Part shown: piece after piece, positions 1-17,700 of the stretch | Numbering within the stretch: position 1 is the stretch's first letter | How the letters are laid out: each line of letters begins with the position of its first letter | Source of the DNA: Angiostrongylus vasorum | Taxonomy: Eukaryota > Nematoda > Chromadorea > Rhabditida > Metastrongylidae | Direction of reading: 5' to 3' | Assembly: GCA_018806985.1 (NCBI GenBank) | Contig: JADANN010000032.1 | Coordinates: 827,501-891,500 of the forward strand | DNA length: 64,000 nucleotides | Notes under the pieces: generated by a model | Seen by the model: only the letters and a program-made list of their open reading frames with translations | The model's database searches: none | Told to the model about the DNA's origin: nothing | Made by a program: the position numbers and the translations under genes

Positions 1-125
1 TAACAGTAGGACAGAGTTCTTGTATAGGACGGGTCCACTCCTTGGTCGACGAGCGCTGATAGGATTGCATTCGTTTCGACACTGTCAAACGCTTTCTCAT
101 AGTCGACAAAGGTTAGGACTAGAGG
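1..125 (-). mobile_element. LINE reverse-transcriptase fragment, RTE type, cut by the window edge
   Basis: Read on the minus strand, this stretch is open and encodes the RT palm motif A region, including FVDYEKAFDSVETNAI followed by SALVDQGV. The FVDYEKAFDSV block is the signature of nematode RTE-like reverse transcriptases, where the first aspartate is catalytic. Only about 40 codons are inside the window, so the state of the whole copy is unknown. No other part of the element is seen next to it on the right, where a simple repeat starts. Confidence 0.8.
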
Positions 126-129
126 CAAC

Positions 130-212
130 TGGTATTATTATTATAACCAGCATTGTTATTGTTATTATTATTGCTATTGTTATTATTAATTGTTATCATT
201 AATTTTTTATTA
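130..212. repeat. TTA/TTG-type trinucleotide microsatellite
   Basis: An impure run of TTA, TTG and TTC triplets directly follows the LINE fragment. It opens spurious leucine/isoleucine frames on both strands; these are not genes. Confidence 0.85.
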
Positions 213-354
213 GCTGTATTTGGACTTTTTAGAAAAGATATGAAGATCGAAAGAGTATCTAGAGGTGAACTAGATCTATGCATCCTATATCAGAAAGACT
301 GGTTGAGAGAAAGGCAAGACGAAGTCATCAATGTGCTGTGTATAACACGTGAGC

Positions 355-480
355 CCTTGGAAAAGGTAATCGCGGTTCGTTCTGGGTTGGGGGTCCAAGT
401 TCTGCATACATCTCAGCATCATTGTGGTTTTGTTTTACACAGTACCCTGCCTTGAAAAAAGTAGTGGGCGGTAGATAAAA
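355..480 (+). repeat. SINE family C, degraded partial copy
   Basis: The stretch keeps the 3' half of family C: a decayed tRNA-like head, then the conserved ATCTCAGCATCATTGTGGTT block and a tail similar to the copy at 27.9-28.07 kb (ACCCTGCC, then GGGCGGTAGATAAAAA). The A-box part is missing or too diverged to see. Confidence 0.6.
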
Positions 481-532
481 AATTACATATACATTTTGTT
501 GTGCTGAATGAGGTTATTGTCCAATATTGCAG

Positions 533-3500
533 GGTTTGGCTTCTGAATGTCAGTCGTGGTTGGATGCATTGCGTGCGCGACGTGATGTTCGCGAGCCAAC
601 AGCGACATGCAGTATTCCAGTTGTAAATACGAAGGCAGAAGCCGATCGTCTTGTACTGAGCTCGGTGAAGGTTGGTTTCTTTGGTCATCTGATGCTAAAG
701 TCTCGTTTTCTTCCTCTTGTAAATGGAGAGCTAGAAACCAGCAATATTCTACTGTTTTCTCTCTAATGTCTTGAAAATTTCTGGATTTCTTTTGCATAGT
801 TTTTAAGCGTAGAACAATGTGTGTGTCTTTGAGAAGATTATTGATCACAGAATCATCATTCACTCAGTGTTAGCTTGAAACCTTCCAAAATTTCGCTGCT
901 ACATTCCCCCACTGTACACTTCGTTTTAGTGGCTGAAGTCCTACTGTATTTCTTATCTTTCTGAGTGTCATTGTTGGGCTTGTCCTTCGATTAGATCATT
1001 ACAACCAAACACATGAAGAACTAAAATAGGTTGTAAAAGTGGATATTATTAATAGTTTGATAATTAAGTTTATACTTCTCACCTTATTAATCAAAGCCTC
1101 GTAGCTTTTTATTTTCAGCCGGCTATTAAACTCCTGATAAACCGTCACAACAACAAATACTCGTACACTGCCCAATCTGATGACAATATTATGAAGAATT
1201 TGGAGCTATTCGATCGTTTAGCTGTAAAATTCCACGATCGTATACTATTTGTAAAAGGTTGCAAATTGGATTTTAATGCGTCGTGTACATGCCTATTTCT
1301 GTTTCAGATGCATTCGAAATGGGTGTTCATTGTCAATGTCTTCTTATATATTTAAAAAAAATACCAGTTTTCCAGATGTTGGTTCTGAATCATCTGAGGT
1401 ATGCCAGTGGGAATTCTTTGGTAAAGGTGCAAAGAGGGCTGAAGTGTGTTGTACTTCTATTGTGTACGCAACAGACAGGAAGCAAACAAAGGTGTGGAAT
1501 GAAATTTCGTATATTTTCACAGTGACTTAACTTTGATTCAATCACCAGGATGCGATTTTTTGCTTGGAAAATTAATTTTAAAGCTGGAAACAGCGGGTTT
1601 GAACACATCTGCAATTTTCATGGATTGGAAATGTATAAATTCTCAAATCTAGATCCTTAGTGCGCTGTACGACCTAATATTTTATAAAATCGCTTCAAAG
1701 AGCAGATGAATGAGAGTAAATTGACCCATTCACAACCAAACAGAAGAGAAAAAAGCCACGCGAGTAATATATCTCGTCTTATCTTCTGCTTTTGTTTTAT
1801 AGCTAATAGTTTTCTTTTTTTGCCATTATTGTATTCACTAGATTCGTTTGCAACCGCAGATGTTGGTTCTAGACGTGTTCCAAGAAGACCTATATTCTCG
1901 CTTCGTTCCTTAGATGTTTGCATAACTTCTCTTCACAAACTCCTTGGTTATTGTGGATTTTTCATTGTTTTCGACTTTTTGTCATTGCTTAGGATTCACA
2001 GATATAATCGGATTTGTGTGGGGAGAGTCTGCTTGCAACTTGAGGGATCCGTGATATAGAAATAGCTGCGCTGACGTCCTTAAATCTTCATCACGTGCTA
2101 TCATCGGGCTTGGAGATTGAAGAGCATTTCACTGTCTTCGACTTCCACAATGGCAGCGAATCCTGGGATTAGTCTACCAACCATGTTGGAAGGATATTAC
2201 CATGGTTTCAGACCTGTATTCTGCAGTTAATGATTTACAAAAGACTACACACCAGTTTGTTCGCCCCACCAAAGAGACAGTTGTTGTTGAATAGAGTGTC
2301 AAGAAATCTGCGCTGGGAATAGTACCACAGTTGAACCGCTAAAAAATTAGGCGTAGTCACGAATGTGTTGACGAACATCACTGTTCTCAAAGACGGGCTT
2401 AAAAAATCTCTTTAAAGAAGCATCACAACCGTTACATAAAAGGTTTTCTAAGTCTAGATTTCCTGACTTATTCTCGTTCTCCAAGCTATGATAAAAAGCC
2501 ATAATGTCGTTGAAAAAATGAGCTTTTATTTCAAGGTGACCTTTTAATCAACAAATGATGGATTAACACTAAACTCTTCGAAGTGACACCGCGTGGTTTC
2601 AGGTAGAATTTCCTGACTCAAAAATCTACGACGAAGCAATGTCAATTTTACGTTACGAAGAAAGAGGATTATGCTCAAGGCAAGTTAAAAATTTCGGTCA
2701 AATCTCATAATTTCAAATATCTTGCTGTTAAGAGATAGACAGTGTCCGTTGTTTAGATGTGGCGGTGAAGCTTGCACTCCAAAAGATACTGGAACTCCTC
2801 CGGAAGGTATGAGTGAATGAGTCAGTTTAGAGCCAGGATACCTTTGTATCCATCATATATAATTGCCATCGTTTTCATTTATATATGGTGATGGGACGTT
2901 TAACAACTGTTTTGTTTTGTTATTTTCTAGAAAGAACTTTCTGATTGGTGTAGAATCTCTGTCGTTAACCTATGCTACTCGTAAAATGTTTTTTGCAGAC
3001 AAATCCTAATGCCCGGTATTGTGCACTCTTTTGTAATATTCATTCTATCTACATTTAATTTTGATTCATCGATTTCTTGAATGACCCATCATCGGAAAGT
3101 CATACGGAACTCGTACATTTTCCACTTTGCTATGACGATGTTAGTTCGGCTAGATTTTTTCTGGTGTCCTCGGAAGCCCATAATATTGTGGCATTATTGG
3201 AACACCATATACATGCGCGAAAGTGGAACCAAGGAGGCTTGTCACCCTAGAATTGAACTTCGCCTAGAACCCCTAGCGCAGGTTTATTCTTGTCGGTCTT
3301 GTTGAACTGTACATTTCACTCAAGACACTTTGCAAACGCTGGTGGAGGTTCCTCGAAGAGGATCTAAGCAAATTCTTCAGTGGTTTTGCAAATATAGAAA
3401 AAAATTGACGCATGTAGGATATTCTTGGAGAAGGATAGTTCAGTCATTACCTCACCATCAAAATGATAATTTTATACCACATAAGAAAAGATTTTGGCAA

Positions 3501-4031
3501 TTGGTGTTCAACTATATCGTTGATATGCCGGTGACCAATCGCAGGAATCGCTGCGGTGACGGAGGGTACCCAAATTGCAAAGGTAAGGTTATTAAAGTTC
3601 ACGGATAACGTGATACGACAACGAAACTAGTGCAAGAAGTGAAGAGTGCGGACGACACTAGAGGACGAGTTGTCGAAGTTTCTATATAAGTAATATTGTT
3701 GAGTATACGTTGTTTTCAATTTCAAAGAATTCTTCCGAGTACATTTTCACGGAAAATCTAAATGACCACAAATTTGTAATGTTGTGCTTGTTTGCGTTTC
3801 CATTGTCCGCAGAAAACTGACATGATGTCAGTGGCCTTGTCATGGCTCATCTCATGAAAATGTCAGGGGATAAAATGAGTCCTAGATGGTGTCGTACGAT
3901 TTGAATAACTTGTATTTCTACTTTATGTTTGTGTTAGTTGAACGTGTTGGGTGTTCTGATTATTGGACACAAGTAAACTCTGAGATGCGCTACTGAGATA
4001 CGTAGTTGTTTTTGTTGCAGGTCTTTCTTGA
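533..4031 (+). CDS. Unidentified protein, 3' portion of a multi-exon gene
   Basis: I do not recognise the product. Six exons join in one frame: 533-670, 1119-1250, 2603-2679, 2757-2806, 3325-3582 and 4021-4031 (stop TGA). All acceptors end in CAG, AAG or TAG, and the phases fit (0,0,0,2,1,1). Exon 3 must use a GC donor (AAG|GCAAGT). The visible part is about 221 residues; the 5' end lies outside the window. Exon 1 begins with [18 protein letters not shown] and looks helical. Exon 2 contains [15 protein letters not shown]. Exons 3 and 4 hold a short cysteine cluster (GLCSRRCGGEAC), and exon 5 is basic with aromatic residues and a second cluster ([10 protein letters not shown]) before the C-terminal GLS. 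The two cysteine pairs could bind metal, but this is a guess. The 1.35-kb intron 2 could hide another exon. It may be a nematode-restricted gene. Confidence 0.5.
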
Positions 4032-4462
4032 ACACAAAACGTCCATCTTCCGTTTGTCATTTGAACAATGCATTGTATCGCGAACACGCAGCCCATATTT
4101 TACGAGTTTTCACGTGGCTTCGGAGATTGTTGTATAGCCAAACGTCTTACCTACGTGTATCGTATGATATTGATTGAGTCCTACATTTTCTCCTTCATCC
4201 CATTATTACTGGATAGTTATGCAATTTATCTCTGTGAATTATCATCGCTTTTTAACTTTCATGGGTTAGAATTTCTTCTTTCAAAAGATGAGTGTGAAAT
4301 ATCAAGGCTGAAGAGGAATCGGGCATGCATGTAGGTGATCGTTCTGTTTCGAAATCTATCCACTGTTCACGTGATAGTTCATCCTTATAACTTTATTGTG
4401 AACAGTAGCTGTCGTTTAATGCACCGGATTTTGAAAATATTTCTGATATGTCAAAGTCAAGG

Positions 4463-4844
4463 CCTCCCAACGGTTTAGCCCCTCATCATAGCTGGGAGGT
4501 GTTCCTGGGGTGTCGAGGTCGATGAACAGCGAGTGGATTCATTCATTCCACCAACAGGACCTCTCAAGCTTAGGAGTCCGGTATTTCTGTCAGGAAGCCT
4601 TTCTAAGAGTAAACCAATGTCAGGATCCACCAGCGTCCTGGTATGAAACTAGTCTCTTGGTGGCAAATCCCCTGATCCACAAAGGCCGTGACAACCTGTG
4701 GTGGTGACGACCTGGGGCAAACTTTTGCCTGGGCTGATCTCAGGACTCCAGGGAACAATGGCTAAACCGGCAAAGCTCCGAAAAAGTGGAAATTATGCTG
4801 GGGCTCTCACAGTCAGTGAGAACGGGCTATCAAGTATGCAAGTA
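4463..4844 (+). repeat. Family A interspersed repeat (about 380 bp)
   Basis: The copy starts with CCTCCCAACGGTTTA and ends with GGGCTATCAAGTATGCAAGTA. It belongs to a family of at least 11 copies here. Family hallmarks in order are a GGGAGGTGTTCCTGGG box, CCAATGTCAGGATCCACC, a purine-rich CTCCGAAAA block and an (AAGTATCC)n-like tail. The tail resembles the 3' end of the LINE at 22.0-23.9 kb. Confidence 0.85.
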
Positions 4845-4956
4845 AGTGCATCAAATTAGAAATCTCACCGTCCTGGACTAAAATTTGCGTGGTGGGGCAG
4901 AGGTTCCAGGACTGTGGATTTTAGTTCAATTAATGAAATTTGTTAGATGCTAAAAA

Positions 4957-5230
4957 GGGCGCGTATGGCGCAGTGATTGGAGGTGCCACTGCGACACGTG
5001 GAATCGATCCCCTGCACCCATGGCCCATAAGCCTTCCATCCCTCCGGGGTCGGCAATTTGGTACCAGATTTGTCTGGAAGGGATAGCAGCACTGGCTCGA
5101 TACATCGGTAGGTCACCGCGAGTTATTATAAAGGCCAAATATGCATTCAGTCACCTCCAACGACACTTAATGAAGTAGGATGCATGGCGCATCCCTCAGG
5201 GGATTGATCAACGCCGAAAGCTTTAGAGCT
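4957..5230 (+). repeat. SINE family B, tRNA-derived head
   Basis: The head reads GGGCGCGTATGGCGCAGTGA, which carries a Pol III A-box-like TGGCGCAGTG, followed about 35 bases later by a B-box-like AATCGATCC. The body contains the family blocks GGGGTCGGCAATTTGG and GGCTCGATACATCGGTAGG and ends near GCCGAAAGCTTTA. It is flanked by an imperfect duplication, TTAGATGCTAA on the left and TTAGATTCTAA on the right, which looks like a diverged target-site duplication. Confidence 0.85.
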
Positions 5231-5247
5231 TTTATTAGATTCTAATG

Positions 5248-5833
5248 CGTTTGAATGTACGCATTGCCACAAGTATGTCAATACTAAAAGGCATACTTAG
5301 GAAATCATACGATTAGCACTTATTAAGTAGTTCCAACGTTTTCAGAAAAAGGAATTCCGACTTGCTTGCCTACTGAATGGCCACAGATTCGCTTAATATT
5401 GAGATTTACAAAGGAAAAAATAAGAAACGATGGTTATATTTATCACACATGCAAATTTTTTAAACAATCCATCAACGTCGTCCAATGATGTCTTCATTAA
5501 AATATGAAGGGATTAACGAGCCAAGCCATAACAGAACCAGTCTACACATAATACAGCACAAAGAAAAGTCACAGGGAAATAAAAGTAATACGATAGCAAC
5601 ATGATGCTAGCAACAATACAACAAGGAAAAGTAAAGTACAACACTGAAAAACAATCAACTGAAATTAGAAACTAAAAGTCGACTTCACGAATGGATCATC
5701 ATAAATATGAATGCAGTAGGAGTGGTCGTAATGTGATAGCACTAATTGGAACATAGACTACAACAAAAGTAGAAATTGCTGAGATACAGGGTATAGCTTT
5801 AATAAATTAGGTTAAACCGTCTGTACAGGCTTA
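5248..5833. other. AT-rich intergenic stretch, no gene seen
   Basis: This 0.6-kb stretch lies downstream of the ddx-15 stop codon and the B element. It has no long ORF and no repeat I recognise. It should contain the ddx-15 3' UTR and polyadenylation site. Confidence 0.6.
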
Positions 5834-13746
<7,913 letters not shown>

Positions 13747-13747
13747 G

Positions 13748-13762
13748 CTAGAAAAAAATCCC
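13748..13762 (-). promoter_or_regulatory. Likely spliced-leader trans-splice acceptor of ddx-15
   Basis: On the minus strand GGATTTTTTTCTAG ends one base before the ATG. Since ATG at 13746 starts the conserved protein and no upstream exon is needed, this acceptor is best explained by addition of a spliced leader to the pre-mRNA, leaving a one-base native 5' UTR. Confidence 0.65.
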
Positions 13763-14764
13763 TTCATTTCCCAATAGCACTCAAGAAAAAAAATTGCAAT
13801 CCATACAAAGCACACGATATATGAAAGCTTCCACCAAAAAATTAGGCCAAATAAATGAGCATTGGCGAAAGTGGCGCGCAAAAGCTTCTTGTAACTTTTT
13901 TAAGTTATGTAGTAAAAAATTGTTGTCGCTTGGCTACTGTGTGAACTGTACTGAAGTACTGTGCAGACCAATACAACAACAGAACAGTAGATGTTGCATA
14001 TATTAATGTAACACAATAACAGTAATGTATACTGTTGAACTAGCTGCATTCTCGGAAACGAGTAGGACCAGGCTATCTCATAAAAAAACACATCAGAGCC
14101 TCACGATCCTACAGACAGACCAGTGGTTCGCTTATAGAAAATTTTACAAAGAAAACACCAATTCGTTGATGATGGCAGCTTCAGTTGACAAATGGACGAG
14201 TGCGAATTAGTAACCATACAAGAGTCAGCGAAGGACCACGCAGCATTAGTAGGTAAATATTACTATTTTAATATTACTAGTATTATATTCGCTCTAGATT
14301 TTACGTACTCACAGCAAAGTACAAATGAAATATGAGCAGCTTCTATAGCACAACTGTTCATAGTGTCTATGAACTCCTAATTACAAAAGTCCAACAACAG
14401 GACCGAAAATCGATAATTGGGCACTTTTTGTTCTACCGCGAATAAAATTGCATGGACATTAATTACAACAACACCTGACCACTCAACTTCTAAGCAAAAC
14501 ACTGGCTAATGCCATTACGAAAGCGGAACAGATTTAAATTGTTTGGACCTTTTAAAAGGTGCGAATACGGTCCTAAAGCGAAGTCCCTGGTACGGTGCTA
14601 GTTCTCACTGGTGAAAGTGTTTAGTTTTGTTTCCATTGATAAACTCTGTCGCGATTGCTTATGTTTTGTTTTTCCCATATTTGTGCCATTGGATGGTTAC
14701 GTTTGAGTGTGTGTTTGTTCCAGTTGGTTATCTATGCTGACTTTATTTGATCGACAAAGTTTTT
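13763..14764. other. Divergent intergenic region between ddx-15 and ucr-1
   Basis: About 1 kb separates the two starts, which face away from each other, so both promoters should lie here. It contains only short unrelated ORFs. I see no convincing TATA element or known motif. Confidence 0.5.
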
Positions 14765-14792
14765 TACTGCTTCATTCAGGAGCACGGCAAGG
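14765..14792 (+). promoter_or_regulatory. Likely spliced-leader trans-splice acceptor of ucr-1
   Basis: A pyrimidine-rich stretch ends in TTCATTCAG (AG at 14778-14779), 13 bases before the ATG at 14793. The reading frame begins at that ATG with a mitochondrial presequence, so no upstream cis exon is required. The arrangement is typical of nematode trans-splicing. Confidence 0.6.
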
Positions 14793-17700
14793 ATGGTATT
14801 GAAGTTCGTTGTCGGCTGTTCATTTCGGCGGGTGGTCAACACGCAGGTAGTTTCTTAACATTTTCTTGCACGAGCAGCTAGCGTTTACGAGGCTACGTTG
14901 AAGGGCCTGCTGCTTTCTCGATAACTGGATTTATTTCTTCAGTAGTGAAACAAATTACTTGGTGATTTAACGGTCTGACAGGAAACGCTTCCACCACTTG
15001 CTCTAGTAATAGTACTTATACATGTAACATATATATATATATATATGTATGTATATATATATGTATATATGTGTATGCAGTTATACAAATGCGTAAATAT
15101 ATACGAACGTATGAACACACCTTCACATATGTAGATTACTGATGTGCATATGTTTGAATGTGCTTATGTATCAATATCGTATATATATACATATATATGT
15201 ATGTGTACATGTATAGGATACACACATTCATGTGCACGTATATGTGAGTACTCTGTGCTACAACGCCATTGTACAATATCATCATATCGTAGTACTACTA
15301 TTTATCTATCGTCGTACGTAAAATATATTATTGTACGCGCATTTCTCAAACATTACTTCCATTCTGATAGTTTGCGGACTCAATTCTAAGCTGATCCCAA
15401 GGGAAGTTTTCACGACAAACGCAGTAGTGTAACGCATTCGGCATCGTCTCGTTCTGTGGTAGAAGGAATTTTGTTTGTTCGATTGCCTCACTGTTTGCCA
15501 TGCGGCCTTGGAAGAATAAAAAAGTGGTAGGAAGGGAACGGTAAGATAAGAATGCTGGACGGAAGCTGTAGTTTCATCGTGATGGAATAACTAGACCTAG
15601 ACCTTATGGGTAAGGACGAGGAGATTCTACCTAGATCTCGGCTGTGGAAAGTGTTGTTTGCATGTTGTTATTAAACGTTATCTGAAGCAAATATGTTGAT
15701 CGTTTAGAGAACTACGTTCAAGGCAGAAGGTTCGATCTAAAAGTATGTAAATCATTTACAGCAGTCATCCCTGCAAGCCGTGTAGCCCATTTCTTTCGTT
15801 TCTTGGAAGTAGGCAGTGTTCTAAAGTGATTTCCTTGTGTTAAAACTAGTTATTTTTTCGCAGTAGCAACTGAACTAGTTATATTTCACTTCATACATTG
15901 CAGCGAAAAATAATAACAAGCAGTAAATAAAAAGTTGACATTGTGAACTGGTTGTTTTGTTTAGATTGCATGCTTCTCACTTTTGGATCTCGCCTTTACT
16001 TGCCTGTGGCGGTAGTACAGAGCAGGGCAAATCGCCATCTCCCAAAGAACTTACTGATCACACTACCCTTATATTGTTTCTAAAAGTAATCCGTTGTACT
16101 CTCCTCTTTTAACTCTATTCAACAAGGCAAAATTGTTTACTTACAAAATGCCGTTGTTTCGTGCGGTTTACCACCATCGCTTTCATTTCCCCGTTACGTG
16201 TTTTGCTATAGTTTGCACTTTTTCAAATCGTAAACGTATAAAGTGTGACTGTGAGACGTAGAAGACAAAGCTGCGTTAGCAAACCTCGAATATTAGACGT
16301 GAAGAAGTCTAATTTCCTTGGTATCAAATCTTCTACCTTGCTCATCTGCTAGACAAGTGGTCACAACGCATCTTACTATCTTGCCGTTTAATTGTTGTTC
16401 TTTCGCTTCTTCAAATGGTTGTGAAAGTATAGATCATCCTAAGCCACCGAACAAAGTCGATAATTCTAAGTTGCTTTCTCCATAATCTATGGTTTTCAAA
16501 GGCATATTTGATTTCTAGGTGAGGAATGTGGCCTCGCAATCAGTGAAAGAGGTGCTTGCAAATCAACCAACCGTCGAGGTGAGCACTCTGAAGAATGGTT
16601 TTCGTGTGGTTGCCGAAGAAAATGGAAGACCTACAGCAACGGTACACGTTGTTTTTCACCCTATAGTATCGAACCTGTTTTTTAACCATAATGTTTTTTA
16701 TTGAAATCATCTTAGGTTGGAGTTTGGGTCGAAACCGGGTCTCGCTATGAGACTGACACAAATAATGGTGTCGCTCATTTTCTAGAGCGATTAATGCATA
16801 AGGTAGAGGAGGGTGATTTCTTTCTTCTTTATTGTCTTGCTTTTTTTCGCCTTTTTTTAAGAATAGCGGTTACATTTCTGATTCACAGTATATCTTTTCC
16901 ATATAGGGAACAGGAAAACGAACTTCTTCTGCTCTTGAAAGCGAACTTGAGAAAATTGGTGCCAGATTGAAGTCCTACACTAGTCGCGATCGCACTGCCG
17001 TATACGTTCAGTCTTCTTCTCAAGATGTGGACAAAGGTATAAGATCATTTCCTATATCATTCTTGTGTTTTCCACAAACATTAGTTTCCGTTTGAGAAAC
17101 TTCGTTTCTGTGTCATCACTAAGGTAGACGGACAGTCTTCGCGGAGGATTTTTTCATTTACTCTTCTTGGATGTGTATATACATGCATATACAAGCATAT
17201 GTATATACATATGTATAGGTTCCATTGTTGGTTCAAAGTAAGAACCTTTTAGCATTTTCTTTGAGTTACTCAGATGGTCCCAACAAAGTTTCCATTCGCT
17301 TGCAACACTTAAAAGCTGAGAAAGAGGTTCCACACGCTCGAGTTGGACGATTAGTAACATTCCATACAATCCCTTTTAACTTTACAACTTTTGATGAGAA
17401 AATTGCAACAGGTGGCTCGGTAATATCTACTGTGGTAGCTGGGCGCATCCGTATGTTTTCTCAAGTTGGACTTGGGTGTTTATGTAAGACAATCCCAAAC
17501 ATCTCGTTTGCTTCCAAGTCACTTAAGTCACACTGTTTATGACCAAATCGATATACAGTGTACAATCCCGTATGTATGGTTGTTGTATAAGTAAGGTATG
17601 CGTCAAATTGTTACATTCGAAATTCCTCAGATATAAGAAGTACTTGTAGTATTATGCGTTATAGTAGGAACACCTTTTTTATGGCTATTAAAAGAGCTGC

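Noticed and set aside
1706..2059. 117-codon ORF between the first two genes
   Set aside because: It lies in intron 2 of the unidentified gene, has a hydrophobic stretch made of T-rich DNA, and does not fit any splice phase. A small exon inside it (after GCAACCGCAG at 1858) cannot be excluded.
3083..3305. 74-codon ORF before exon 5 of the unidentified gene
   Set aside because: It sits in the intron, has no acceptor in the right phase, and ends just before the exon that does fit.
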